Assembly (NCBI GenBank): GCA_963754045.1
Contig: CAVWEN010000003.1
Span: 434,001 to 498,000 of the forward strand
Reading direction: 5' to 3'
Length of the DNA: 64,000 bases
Source: JALZKA01 sp963754045
GTDB taxonomy: Bacteria; Actinomycetota; Thermoleophilia; Solirubrobacterales; 70-9
Shown: one piece after another, positions 9,496 through 17,366 of the stretch
Layout: every line of letters starts with the position of its first letter
Numbering within the stretch: position 1 is the stretch's first letter
Translations under genes and position numbers: made by a program
Notes under the pieces: generated by a model
The model's input: only the letters and a program-made list of their open reading frames with translations
The model's database searches: none
Told to the model about the DNA's origin: nothing

Positions 9496-9706
9496 GCCTC
9501 TTGGTTCGGGCGCCGCCACTTATCGCGCGATGGGTGACCCGCCCACTGGTACGAACGTCTAGTCCGCTGCCTGGACGAACGTCGAGCAGACGCCTGGACG
9601 CCCGATCCGCCCGATTTATCGCGGGAGACGCCGGTTGTTGCAACTCCGCACCCGGAGTCGCGACATCCCGGTCTACAATCGCCGGGAGCAGTCAACCTTC
9701 GCCCTG

Positions 9707-10531
9707 ATGGATTCAATCGCCAAGAGCAGCACCTCCGTGTCGTCGTCCCAGCTCAAGCAGGCTGTGCTCGAGGCGACGAAGACGGTCGAGCAGATCGTCG
9801 ACACCGCTGAGCGTGCTGCGAGTGAGATCCGTGCCGAGGCCGAGGCCGAGGCCGAGGCCTATGTGCGCCAGCGAGGCGCCGAGGCCGATCGGATCGTGGA
9901 GGATCGTCTCGCCGAGCTCGCCGACCGAATGCAGCCGCTGAGCCGCAGGATCGAGGCGCTACGTGACGATTCGGCCAGTATCTGTAATGAGCTCGAGGGC
10001 CTGTTGCACCGCGCGAAGGCTGAGCGTCCCGATCCGCCCGCGCCAACACGGCGCGAGTTCACGCCACCCAGCGTTGGGGACCCGGAGCCTCGGCCCGAGC
10101 CCGACGAGCCGGAGCCTGCGCCGGAACCGCCATCTGAGCCTGCGCCTGCGCCGCCATCCGAGCCGGGTGACGAGCCCGACCGTGGGTTGGTGGCGCGCCT
10201 GATCGACCGCCGCTCCGTCAAGCCGGAGGAGGTCACATCTGAACCCGCTGTCGACGCGGACACCGCAGGAGGTGCGCAGGAGGCGGTTACCGCCTACCCG
10301 GCCGCGGCCACGTCGGCCGCATCCGAGCAGCAGATGACCGCTGCACGCGACGCGGTCGCCACGCCACCCTCACCGACTGCCGACGCTGCAAATTCGGACC
10401 GGGCACTTCTCCGCGCAACCCAGATGGCCGTTGCCGGCAGCGGCCGCGCCGACATCGAGCGTGCGCTTCGTGACGAGCTCGGGGTCGGTGACCCGGGTCC
10501 CGTGATCGACCGGGTTCTCGGCTCCGGCTAG
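9707..10531 (+). CDS. Coiled-coil protein with Pro/Glu-rich linker, function unknown
   Basis: A 274-residue protein I do not recognise. Residues ~15-120 form a charged heptad-rich coiled coil (SQLKQAVLEATKTVEQIVDTAERAASEIRAE...), followed by a Pro/Glu-rich linker (PEPRPEPDEPEPAPEP), a segment GLVARLIDRRS, and a short helical C-terminus (RADIERALRDELGVGDPGPVIDRVLG). The organisation recalls DivIVA/Wag31-like or FHA-adjacent scaffold proteins, but no diagnostic motif is present. The AE run comes from four tandem copies of gccgag at 9833-9856. Start chosen at the ATG at 9707; a TACAAT at 9674-9679 could be its -10 with a ~20-nt leader. Confidence 0.65.
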   Translation: MDSIAKSSTSVSSSQLKQAVLEATKTVEQIVDTAERAASEIRAEAEAEAEAYVRQRGAEADRIVEDRLAELADRMQPLSRRIEALRDDSASICNELEGLLHRAKAERPDPPAPTRREFTPPSVGDPEPRPEPDEPEPAPEPPSEPAPAPPSEPGDEPDRGLVARLIDRRSVKPEEVTSEPAVDADTAGGAQEAVTAYPAAATSAASEQQMTAARDAVATPPSPTADAANSDRALLRATQMAVAGSGRADIERALRDELGVGDPGPVIDRVLGSG

Positions 10532-10556
10532 GCGTCCGCGCCGCTCGTCGCGCGCG

Positions 10557-11288
10557 CTACGGGTCCTGCCAGATGCGGTCGCCCGAGCCGAAGAGGCTGA
10601 TCTCCTTGAGCTCGCCGAACGCGACGATCCGCTGCGCCGCGCTGTAGAGGGGGTGGCAGGCGGTTAGAACCAGGCGTTCGTTCGCGACGTCCTCCACCAC
10701 GTCGATCTCGGACGGGTCAACGATTTCGGTTTTCGAGACCGCGTAGGTGAAGGTGGCGTAGGGCATCTCGAGGATCAACTCGTCGCCCTTCTCCAGTTCG
10801 TCGAGTCGGCGAAACGGCGCCAGGTAGGTGGTCCGATGCCCGGCGATGCCCACCGTGTCCCCTTGCCCGGGGAAGGCGGAACCGTCGCCCTTGCGTTTGG
10901 TGACCGGGTCGTCCGAGGGCGTGTAATGGCCCGGGCCCTTCTGTAATGACGCGGTGTCCGTGCCCTCGACCGCCACCACGTTCAGATCGATGGCGGGAAT
11001 CCTGATGCGACCGATGCCCCGGCCCGTCTTGGCCACGCCCGCGAAGCGATCGGCGAGGAACTCGACACGCTCATTGATCGATCCGGCGCTCTCGGCCGCG
11101 CGCAGGTCGTCCGCCGTGGGGAAGCTCGCGCGCAGGTCGTCAAGCTGGTCTTCGGCCTTGCCCTGCTTGATCGAGCCGTAGATCGTCGACACCGGCTCCT
11201 TCCATGCGAGCGTCATTCCCACGTCAACGAGGATCACGAGACCCGCCGTGATCAGCGCCGTCGAGAGGATGCGGAGGAACCGGTGCAA
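10557..11288 (-). CDS. Class E sortase
   Basis: A 243-residue membrane-anchored transpeptidase. It has an N-terminal membrane helix (residues ~5-28), a charged spacer, then the sortase beta-barrel with VGIAGHRTTY (catalytic His) and LVLTACHPLYSAAQRIVAFG (catalytic Cys in L-T-A-C and the downstream Arg). The spacing and the TACHP motif fit the actinobacterial class E group. It would link secreted proteins bearing a C-terminal sorting signal to the peptidoglycan. A candidate substrate is the LPFTG protein at 36736-37062, although class E sortases usually prefer LAxTG. The frame begins with TTG; no better in-frame start is visible upstream. It is divergent from argG. Confidence 0.88.
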   Translation of the reverse strand: MHRFLRILSTALITAGLVILVDVGMTLAWKEPVSTIYGSIKQGKAEDQLDDLRASFPTADDLRAAESAGSINERVEFLADRFAGVAKTGRGIGRIRIPAIDLNVVAVEGTDTASLQKGPGHYTPSDDPVTKRKGDGSAFPGQGDTVGIAGHRTTYLAPFRRLDELEKGDELILEMPYATFTYAVSKTEIVDPSEIDVVEDVANERLVLTACHPLYSAAQRIVAFGELKEISLFGSGDRIWQDP

Positions 11289-11371
11289 GGGCGTGAATCA
11301 TTGCGGAGCGGGTGGATCGCATGCGTCACCCGGCCCTCAGCGAAGCAGGGATGCCAGACTTGCGCCTCCGG

Positions 11372-12652
11372 ATGAGCGACCAGCAACACCAAGCGCCCCG
11401 CATCGCGAGCTATCAGGCCGACCCCGCGAAGATCGGCCGGGTGCTGCTGCTGTACTCGGGTGGACTCGACACGTCGGTGATGCTGCACTGGATCCAGGAG
11501 CGCTACGGGGCCGAGATCGTGACGCTCACCGTGGATCTTGGCCAGCCCGGTGAGGACTGGGACGTCGTGGTCGGCAAGGCCAAGGACCTGGGCGCGGTCG
11601 AGACGATCCGTGCCGAGGCGAGCGATGTGTTCGCCGAGGACTACGTGCTGCCGGCCCTGAAGGCGAACGCGCTCTACGGAGGCGGTTATCCGCTGTTCAC
11701 GGCGCTCGCCCGACCCCTGATTGCCACCCTGGCTGTTGAACATGCAGCGGCCACGGGCTGCGACACCATCGCTCACGGCTGCACGGGAAAGGGCAACGAC
11801 CAGGTGCGGATCGACGGCACGATCGCAGCGCTCGCTCCCGATCTGGGCGTGCTGGCACCCGTGCGGGAGTGGTCAATGGGACGCGAGGAGGAGATCGCCT
11901 ACGCCCGTGAGCACGGGATTCCCGTTCGAGGTGGAGTCGAACGGCCGCCGTACTCCATCGACGACAACCTCTGGGGACGCTCCTCGGAGGGGAGGGCGAT
12001 CGAGGACCTCTCCGCGCCGCCACCCGACGACGTCTTTCAGCTGGTAACCGCGCCCAAGGACGCTCCCGACCAGCCGCGGCGGCTCGTCGTGGGGTTCGAG
12101 CGTGGCAGGCCGGTCTCACTTGACGGCAAGACGCTCGGGCTCGTCGATTTGATCGAGGAGACGGCGAGGATCGGCGCCGCCCACGGGGTCGGGATCGTCG
12201 ACCACATCGAGGACCGGATCGTTGGCCTCAAGGTTCGCGACCTCTACGAGGTCCCGGCGGCGACGATCCTGATCGAAGCCCACCGCGACCTGGAAAAGCT
12301 CGTCTCCACGATTCACCAGAACGAGCACAAGCACGCGCTCGACCGAAAGTGGGCTTACCTGTGCTACGCCGGACTGTGGCTGGACCCCCTGCGCACCGAC
12401 CTCGACGCCTACATCGACTCAGCAAACGAGCGGGTAACGGGCGAGATCACCCTGGAGCTCTACAAGGGGTCCGCCAGCGTGATCGCCCGTTCGTCGCCAT
12501 ACGCGCTGTACGACGAGTCGCTCGCCAGCTTCGGTGAGTCGGGTGGCAGGTTCTCGCAGGCAGCGAGTCCGGGCTTCATCGAATTGCACACCCTGCAGAC
12601 GCGCATGGCGTACCGGATTGGCGAGCGTCAGGATGGGGAAGGGGAGAGATGA
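11372..12652 (+). CDS. argG: Argininosuccinate synthase
   Basis: Ligates citrulline and aspartate with ATP hydrolysis to AMP, the penultimate step of arginine synthesis. The PP-loop motif VLLLYSGGLDTSVMLHW lies near the N-terminus. GCTGKGNDQVRIDG, PVREWSMGREEEIAYA and the citrulline/aspartate-site region IDDNLWGRSSEGRAIED are all conserved. At 426 residues it is slightly longer than the ~400 of most bacterial forms. In-frame alternatives are GTG at 11312 and ATG at 11351; 11372 was chosen because it places the PP-loop closest to the family-typical distance. The stop TGA overlaps an ATG as TGATG, opening a 17-codon ORF that leads to the 50-residue membrane protein at 12705. Confidence 0.93.
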   Translation: MSDQQHQAPRIASYQADPAKIGRVLLLYSGGLDTSVMLHWIQERYGAEIVTLTVDLGQPGEDWDVVVGKAKDLGAVETIRAEASDVFAEDYVLPALKANALYGGGYPLFTALARPLIATLAVEHAAATGCDTIAHGCTGKGNDQVRIDGTIAALAPDLGVLAPVREWSMGREEEIAYAREHGIPVRGGVERPPYSIDDNLWGRSSEGRAIEDLSAPPPDDVFQLVTAPKDAPDQPRRLVVGFERGRPVSLDGKTLGLVDLIEETARIGAAHGVGIVDHIEDRIVGLKVRDLYEVPAATILIEAHRDLEKLVSTIHQNEHKHALDRKWAYLCYAGLWLDPLRTDLDAYIDSANERVTGEITLELYKGSASVIARSSPYALYDESLASFGESGGRFSQAASPGFIELHTLQTRMAYRIGERQDGEGER

Positions 12653-12705
12653 TGAGCGGGTTTGTCGCGAAAACCACCGGACCCCTCAGGCGGGGGAACT
12701 TCTGA
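12652..12705 (+). CDS. Possible 17-residue coupling ORF after argG
   Basis: An ORF MSGFVAKTTGPLRRGNF starts in the argG stop (TGATG at 12650-12654) and ends in TGATG (12703-12707) at the start of the next gene. This double overlap would let ribosomes run from argG to the membrane-protein gene. The element ATGAGCG-N7-CGCGAAA at its start loosely resembles the repeats upstream of dnaE and ilvN. It may have no product role. Confidence 0.3.
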   Translation: MSGFVAKTTGPLRRGNF

Positions 12706-12857
12706 TGGCAACGGTCTACGAGACGATCGGGAGGCTGGTCGTTCGAATCGCCTGGTGGCGCTTCGGCCGGCAGATCCAGATTGCAGGCGTGGCTGCCGCG
12801 CTGGCGCTCGTCGCCGGCGGCTGGTTGCTGAGCCGCCGCGAGCCGCCCGAGGGCTGA
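12705..12857 (+). CDS. Small single-helix membrane protein (50 aa)
   Basis: A 50-residue protein beginning MATVYETIGRLVVRIAWWRFGR and followed by one hydrophobic helix (QIAGVAAALALVAGGWLL), ending with a short basic/acidic tail. A strong purine-rich ribosome site (GGGGGAA at 12692-12698) lies 6 nt before the ATG, which makes this much more convincing than the longer frame opening at 12534 inside argG. Function unknown; it resembles many small actinobacterial membrane proteins. It lies 53 bp after argG and is probably on the same transcript. Confidence 0.6.
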   Translation: MATVYETIGRLVVRIAWWRFGRQIQIAGVAAALALVAGGWLLSRREPPEG

Positions 12858-12985
12858 TCTGCAAGGGCGTACCCAGGTTATGTAGCCTTCGCAAGCGCTT
12901 GCTTAGCGCTTCCTAACAATCCGCTAGCCTTTCGCCTTCGTCGCGCCGTGGATCCTTGCTCTTCCCCCGGTGCGGACGAGCCTTT

Positions 12986-14047
12986 GTGATCGGAGAACGC
13001 CCCAACACACGCGCGCTGCCCACCCAAGGCCGCATCCGCACGCCCGGCCTCGCCTGGCGCGCGGTGGCCGTCCTGGCGGTCGGGATCGCGCTTGCGGTAC
13101 CGGTGGCTCGTGCGGGCGCCGAGTCGATCGGGTCGCTGAGCGACAAGATCGACGCCGCCCAGGCAAAGGCCGAGGCGCTCAGTTCCGACGTCGAGACGAG
13201 CGTTGTCGCGCTCGCGGCGGCGCGATCCTCGGCTGCAAGTGCCGCGAATCGCGAAGAGGCCTTGAATGTGACCCTCGCGAACGGCCGTGACCGTGCGGGC
13301 GAGCTCGGCACTAAAGTACGCGACGCGACCGCCCGCCTGAACGACGCTCGCGAGCGCCTGGACCGTTCGCTGGCGATCCTCTCCGACCGGCTGGTTGCGA
13401 TCTACAAGTCGAACGAACCGGACGGCGTGGGAGTCCTGCTCGCGGCCGACGGATTCGACGACCTCTCGACGCGCGCCGACTTGTTGGCTCGCATCCAGGC
13501 TGCCGACACCGCTCTCGCAGAGCGTGTTCGCGATCTTCGCCGGGCGGTGGCAACCGAACTCGAGATCGTCGAGCGGGCCAAGTCCCGCGTTGACGCTCAC
13601 AACGCACGTGTCGAAGACGCGCGCGACGAGATCGCGGCTGCGCGCGCAGCCGCGACTGATCAAGCGGCTCGCCTGGAGCAGGCTCGCGTCGCCCAGGGCT
13701 CCGCGCTGGAGGCGATCGATTCCAGGGTCGCCGGCTGGACCGAACAGGTCTCCAAGCTGGAGGAGATCTCGGCAGCCGAAGCCTCAGACGAGGTTGCAGG
13801 CTGGTCGGGGGGCGGTTTCAACGGCTGGGCGATTCCCGAGGCGATCGTGATGTGCGAGTCGGGCGGCAACTTCAGCGCGCTCAACCCGTCGTCAGGCGCC
13901 GGCGGTGCCTACCAGATCCTGCCGTCCACCTGGGATGCCTACGGAGGCAAGGGACTGCCGCACCAGGCGTCCCCGGCCGAGCAGCACGCAATCGCTGCTC
14001 AGATCTGGGCCGACTCGGGCCCGTCGGCCTGGGTCTGCGCGGCCTGA
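12986..14047 (+). CDS. Secreted coiled-coil protein with transglycosylase-like (Rpf-type) domain
   Basis: A 353-residue precursor. A hydrophobic segment WRAVAVLAVGIALAVPVARAGA acts as signal peptide or anchor. A long coiled coil (about residues 45-265), as in PcsB-like or NlpC/P60 hydrolase partners, is followed by a C-terminal ~75-residue transglycosylase-like domain: IVMCESGGNFSALNPSSGAGGAYQILPSTWDAYGG, with the catalytic Glu in CESGG and a paired Cys in WVC at the end. It should cleave or bind peptidoglycan at the cell surface, as Rpf and related proteins do. Candidate starts are GTG 12986 and TTG 12956. Its end overlaps the convergent MFS gene by 49 bp. A perfect palindrome gcaagcgcttgc (12891-12902) lies in the upstream region. 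Confidence 0.82.
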   Translation: MIGERPNTRALPTQGRIRTPGLAWRAVAVLAVGIALAVPVARAGAESIGSLSDKIDAAQAKAEALSSDVETSVVALAAARSSAASAANREEALNVTLANGRDRAGELGTKVRDATARLNDARERLDRSLAILSDRLVAIYKSNEPDGVGVLLAADGFDDLSTRADLLARIQAADTALAERVRDLRRAVATELEIVERAKSRVDAHNARVEDARDEIAAARAAATDQAARLEQARVAQGSALEAIDSRVAGWTEQVSKLEEISAAEASDEVAGWSGGGFNGWAIPEAIVMCESGGNFSALNPSSGAGGAYQILPSTWDAYGGKGLPHQASPAEQHAIAAQIWADSGPSAWVCAA

Positions 14048-15270
14048 ATTACGTCATTCGCGCCCAGGGCGCGAATGAAGGGAACCGCGGCGCTCAGGAT
14101 GACCAGGACCCCAATACCGGCGACCGCGTAGCTGGCCCGGGGGGACAGCTCCGCCGCGATGACGCCCCCGGCGATGAAGCCGATGCCCGAAGCAGCGCTC
14201 GTCACGGACTCCAAGAGCGAGAGCACGCGTGGCTGCAGCGCAGCCGTCGTCATGCCCTGGATGGCGGTCACCATTCCGACCCATTGGATGCCGTTGCCGG
14301 TGCCGCCGAGCACAGAAGCACCGCAGGCAATGACAAGGGTCGGCGCGACGGCTGTGCCCGCATAGGCGAGTCCGATCGCGAGGGTGCTCGCGATGAGCAA
14401 CGGCCCGAGCGCAACGCTGCGCAGCCATGTGAACAGGACGCTGCCGAAGACCATTCCCGCGCCCCAGGCGCCGAGTAGTAGGCCGTAGCCCACGTCGCCT
14501 GCTCCGAGGGTCTCCTTGGCGAAGGCGACCTCGATCGGCAGAACGAGCGCGAAGAAGACGAAGGCGAGCGACTCGAGCGCCAAGAGGCGCGCGAGGACCG
14601 GTCGCGAGCGGACATGCGCCAGACCCTCGGCAAGCCGCGTTAGCCAGGAGCCGGACTCGTCGGTGGAGGCAGTCGAGATTGAGCCCCCGAGGCCGAGCAG
14701 CAGGGCAACCGCAACAAAGGTGCCCGCGTCGGCCAGCAGGGCGGTCTGAGCGCCAGCGGTGGCGACCAGCACGCCCGCGATCACGGGCCCGATCGTCGCG
14801 CCGAGGGTGAATCCGATGTTGAGCACACCGTTGCCTTCCCGCAGGGCGCCCGCGGGTTCCAGGACCGCCGCCGCCGCGGCTCGGGTCTGGGCTCGGGCGG
14901 CGGACGCCAGCGATCCGTCAATCGCAGCCAGCACGAGCACGGGGGCCAGCGCGAAGACGGCATCGTCGACGAGTGCAGCCAGAGCGACGAAGCTGAGCGC
15001 CTCCAACAGGTACACGAGGCTGAGCGCACGCCTCGTCGGCACCGAGTCCATGCGCGCGACGATCGGCGGCGCGAGGAGGGCGGGGACGAACTGCATCGCG
15101 ACGAACAGGGCCGCGGTGGCGATCGGGCTGCCGGTGAGTTCGAGCACGGCGATGGCCAACGCGACCTCGCCGAGCCAGTTGCCCAATTCGTTCACGAGGT
15201 AGGCGCCCGCGAGTCGGCGGAACCCAGGGAGGCGGAGCACTTGTAGCGATTGCCTCACGACAGGCACCAC
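13999..15270 (-). CDS. MFS permease (MFS_3/enterobactin-exporter-like)
   Basis: A 423-residue protein with 12 predicted hydrophobic helices, starting FRRLAGAYLVNELGNWLGEVALAIAVLELTGS, the usual entry into the first helix of the MFS_3 (EntS/MefA-like) group. The motif-A region between helices 2 and 3 (ARMDSVPTRRALSLVYLLEAL) is recognisable. The substrate cannot be predicted, and neighbouring genes do not suggest one. The start is GTG at 15270, 23 nt from the -35 of the divergent tiny transcription unit. The last 49 bp overlap the end of the convergent transglycosylase-like gene, so antisense interference between their mRNAs is likely. Confidence 0.85.
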   Translation of the reverse strand: MVPVVRQSLQVLRLPGFRRLAGAYLVNELGNWLGEVALAIAVLELTGSPIATAALFVAMQFVPALLAPPIVARMDSVPTRRALSLVYLLEALSFVALAALVDDAVFALAPVLVLAAIDGSLASAARAQTRAAAAAVLEPAGALREGNGVLNIGFTLGATIGPVIAGVLVATAGAQTALLADAGTFVAVALLLGLGGSISTASTDESGSWLTRLAEGLAHVRSRPVLARLLALESLAFVFFALVLPIEVAFAKETLGAGDVGYGLLLGAWGAGMVFGSVLFTWLRSVALGPLLIASTLAIGLAYAGTAVAPTLVIACGASVLGGTGNGIQWVGMVTAIQGMTTAALQPRVLSLLESVTSAASGIGFIAGGVIAAELSPRASYAVAGIGVLVILSAAVPFIRALGANDVIQAAQTQADGPESAQI

Positions 15271-15293
15271 GGTACGCGAGGAAGTACAGCTAG

Positions 15294-15322
15294 TTGCAAC
15301 TTTGCACGGGTTTTGATAGATT
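15294..15322 (+). promoter_or_regulatory. Strong sigma-70-type promoter of tiny transcription unit
   Basis: TTGCAA (15294-15299), a 17-bp spacer and TAGATT (15317-15322) make the most consensus-like promoter in the window. The -35 lies in the perfect palindrome AGTTGCAACT (15292-15301), and TTGCA recurs at 15302 and 15324, which may mark a regulator site. The region is unusually AT-rich for this genome. Confidence 0.6.
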
Positions 15323-15357
15323 TTTGCAAGTCAACTCAGCTCTTAGGAGGGTTCGTC

Positions 15358-15378
15358 ATGGGTCTTCGTCGAGGCTAA
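15358..15378 (+). CDS. Six-codon ORF MGLRRG in stand-alone transcript
   Basis: A perfect Shine-Dalgarno AGGAGG (15345-15350) sits 7 nt before an ATG that opens only six codons, then TAA. Promoter upstream and terminator downstream (15432-15454) enclose it in a ~125-nt transcript that carries no other gene; the next gene is antisense. TTCGTC occurs twice around the ATG (15352, 15365) and is complementary to GACGAA at 15423, so the start may be occluded by folding. It could be a leader or toxic micropeptide, a ribosome-binding decoy, or a small RNA whose SD matters more than the peptide. Confidence 0.45.
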   Translation: MGLRRG

Positions 15379-15431
15379 GCGCCAATCCAACGCCGCCCGA
15401 GTACCAGGTGCGGCCACAGGTAGACGAAACG

Positions 15432-15454
15432 ACGGGCGCAGCGTGCCCGTTTTT
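15432..15454 (+). terminator. Intrinsic terminator of tiny unit
   Basis: Stem ACGGGC (15432-15437) with GCCCGT (15445-15450), loop gcagcgt, then a run of T (15450-15454). Flanking ACGAAA and TTTCGT can extend the stem. Confidence 0.65.
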
Positions 15455-15483
15455 CGTATGCCTGCCTTGGAGGGGTTCGGCGG

Positions 15484-16854
15484 TTAGAGGTCTGAACCTG
15501 CCACGTAATCGTGGATGCGCTTGTCGAGGGCCAGTTCGGCCTCGAAATCCGCATCCTCGCCGTGGCGGTAGGCGAGATCCTTCTCGCCCAACATCTGGAT
15601 AAAGAGCTCGACGAACCTGCCGTCGAGCTGGGTGCCGGAGACCCGGCGCAGTTCCGCGATCGCCTCGAACGAGCTGAGGGGGGAGCGGTACGAGTCCCGC
15701 GCCGTCATCGCGTCGTAGCTGTCGCCGACGGCGATGATCCGGGCGACCTCTGGGATCTCCTCGCCGACGAGCGCTCGTGGGTAGCCCAGACCGTCGATCC
15801 GCTCGTGGTGGGCGAGGATGATCTCGCCGACGGGGGAGTAGCCGTCGATCTGGGAGACGATGCGCGCCCCCTCGTAGGGATGGCGCTGAATCTGCTCCCA
15901 GTCATCGGGCTCGAGGCGTCCACCCTTTTTCAGGACGGTGTCGGGCAGCACGAACTTGCCGATGTCATGCAGCAGCCCGGCGGTATGCGCCAACTCCTGG
16001 TCGGCCTCCGAGAGTCCGGCCCGGGCCGCGAGCTCGCGCGAGTAGCGCGCGACCGCTGCGCTGTGGCGGGCGGTCATCCGGTCGCGCAGATCGAGCGTGC
16101 GCAGTAGTGCGCTGAGCAGTGCCACCTGAAAGCCCGCCAGCTGTTTCGCGCGAACTTCCAACTCGTCGGCACGCTCCTGCGAGACCAGCAGTTCCCCCAA
16201 CAGGTACTGGAAGGTGAGGAGCAGGATCGCCGCGAGAGCGATTGCCGTGATCCCGATCTCCATATAGGCGTACACGAGCCCGACCGCCAGCAGTGCGGTC
16301 GCGAATTCGGTGGGCAGGACGGGTACCAGCACCCGGCGCAGCTTTGTTGCCAGGCGAGCGCGTTCGAGGTAGGCGCTGTAGGCCGTGATCGCGAGGAAGT
16401 TGACCGCCAGTCCAAGGACGAAGGCGCCGAGGACGAGCAGCGAGTACTCGGCGTCCTCGCTCCCCACACCGAGCGCTTCGCCCGCGATGCGGATGGCCCG
16501 GCCGCTGACGATTGGAAACCACACGTAGGTGACGAGGTTGATCAGCAGGTCCGGCTTCGGGTAGCGCTCCTTGAGCCAGCCGACGGAAATCGTCAGCACA
16601 CCGGCCAGCACCCCCGCTGCCGAGCCGAGGAGCACGGCCACCGTGATGATCGCCAGAAAGCTCGCCGAGGCGAATATGCGGTTGGACGGCACCGAGACGC
16701 GGCGCAGGTCGCTGACGATCGCGAGCGCGACGAGGATGCCCAGGACCGGGAGGTCCCAGTCGGAGCGCCCAGCGAACAGCGCGGCGACGCCAAGCCCAAT
16801 CGCAAGCGCGAGTAGTTCCAGCCTGATAACGGCCTTTGAAGGCCGGTCGTTCAT
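15484..16854 (-). CDS. Membrane-anchored HD-GYP domain protein
   Basis: A 456-residue protein. The N-terminal ~220 residues contain about six to eight hydrophobic helices of a MASE-type sensor, followed by a short linker helix (SQERADELEVRAKQL) and an HD-GYP domain. The metal-binding HD is in GLLHDIGKFVLPD, and the group signature is complete in HHERIDGLGYP, so it is likely an active cyclic di-GMP phosphodiesterase acting at the membrane. A degenerate GGDEF protein is encoded ~1.4 kb upstream on the same strand, and polysaccharide genes are nearby, so control of surface polymer by cyclic di-GMP is plausible. AACAAT lies 9 nt before the ATG as a possible -10. Confidence 0.9.
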   Translation of the reverse strand: MNDRPSKAVIRLELLALAIGLGVAALFAGRSDWDLPVLGILVALAIVSDLRRVSVPSNRIFASASFLAIITVAVLLGSAAGVLAGVLTISVGWLKERYPKPDLLINLVTYVWFPIVSGRAIRIAGEALGVGSEDAEYSLLVLGAFVLGLAVNFLAITAYSAYLERARLATKLRRVLVPVLPTEFATALLAVGLVYAYMEIGITAIALAAILLLTFQYLLGELLVSQERADELEVRAKQLAGFQVALLSALLRTLDLRDRMTARHSAAVARYSRELAARAGLSEADQELAHTAGLLHDIGKFVLPDTVLKKGGRLEPDDWEQIQRHPYEGARIVSQIDGYSPVGEIILAHHERIDGLGYPRALVGEEIPEVARIIAVGDSYDAMTARDSYRSPLSSFEAIAELRRVSGTQLDGRFVELFIQMLGEKDLAYRHGEDADFEAELALDKRIHDYVAGSDL

Positions 16855-16894
16855 CGGTTGCCGATTGTTGGGGAATTGAGCCTTCGGACTCGAC

Positions 16895-17140
16895 CTAGCC
16901 GCGCAGCATGGTCACGTTGCCGCGACCGAGGCGGGGCACGGCGTGATCGCCAGCCGCGCTGGGCTCCCGCATCGAGTCCATGAACTGCTCGAGGTCCTCG
17001 CGTGCGAACCGGCGCTGGCCACCAGGCGTACGGTAGACCGCGACGAGTCCGTCGTTCGACCATTTGCGCAGTGATGCGGCGCTGACGCCGAGAAAAGCGG
17101 CGGCCTGACCGACGTTGAGTAGCTTGGCGCTGACTTCCAT
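16895..17140 (-). CDS. BldC-like small MerR/excisionase-type DNA-binding protein
   Basis: An 81-residue protein made almost entirely of one winged-HTH: LLNVGQAAAFLGVSAASLRKWSNDGLVAVYRTPGGQRRFAREDLEQFM. This matches the BldC/excisionase layout (HTH, then a wing with TPGGQRRF). BldC in Streptomyces binds direct repeats cooperatively and controls development; the role here is unknown. The start is well supported by GGAGG (17150-17154 on this strand), 9 nt before the ATG. It lies 40 bp upstream of the HD-GYP gene on the same strand and could be co-transcribed with it. Confidence 0.85.
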   Translation of the reverse strand: MEVSAKLLNVGQAAAFLGVSAASLRKWSNDGLVAVYRTPGGQRRFAREDLEQFMDSMREPSAAGDHAVPRLGRGNVTMLRG

Positions 17141-17258
17141 CGCTTGAATCCTCCGGTGTCCAAGGCCGCTGAAAGCAGCCCAAAGTTGACAGTGCTTGTG
17201 ACACCTAAGGCGGCTTGGCGCTTGGCTACAAGAGCTTCGGCAGGGGCGCCCAAGGGAT

Positions 17259-17286
17259 GCATAGGTTCACGACCTCGAACCTGTGC
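17259..17286. repeat. Inverted repeat upstream of BldC-like gene
   Basis: GCATAGGTTC (17259-17268) and GAACCTGTGC (17277-17286) form a 10-bp stem with one wobble pair and an 8-nt loop, in the gap between the MerR-like gene and the BldC-like gene. There is no T-tract, so an operator is more likely than a terminator. A related dyad GCATAGGTT-GAACCT occurs at 36551-36565. Confidence 0.45.
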
Positions 17287-17366
17287 AAAATGCGCACCCT
17301 GAACGCGTCCTTGCACCTGAGCCGATGCATCGCCGAGGAGCGCGGCGCGGCCGGCCGGGCCGCTCC

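Noticed and set aside
9833..9856. Phase-variable repeat (four gccgag units)
   Set aside because: The unit is 6 bp, so copy-number change keeps the frame and only alters an Ala-Glu run.
12858..12985. Riboswitch (ydaO/c-di-AMP type) before the transglycosylase-like gene
   Set aside because: Such riboswitches often precede Rpf-type genes, but this gap is only ~130 bp and holds only a short palindrome, no conserved core.
15294..15602. 102-residue frame across the tiny transcription unit
   Set aside because: It would start at the -35 box, ignores the perfect SD at 15345, runs through the terminator and into the antisense gene, and has Arg/Pro/Cys-rich shadow composition.
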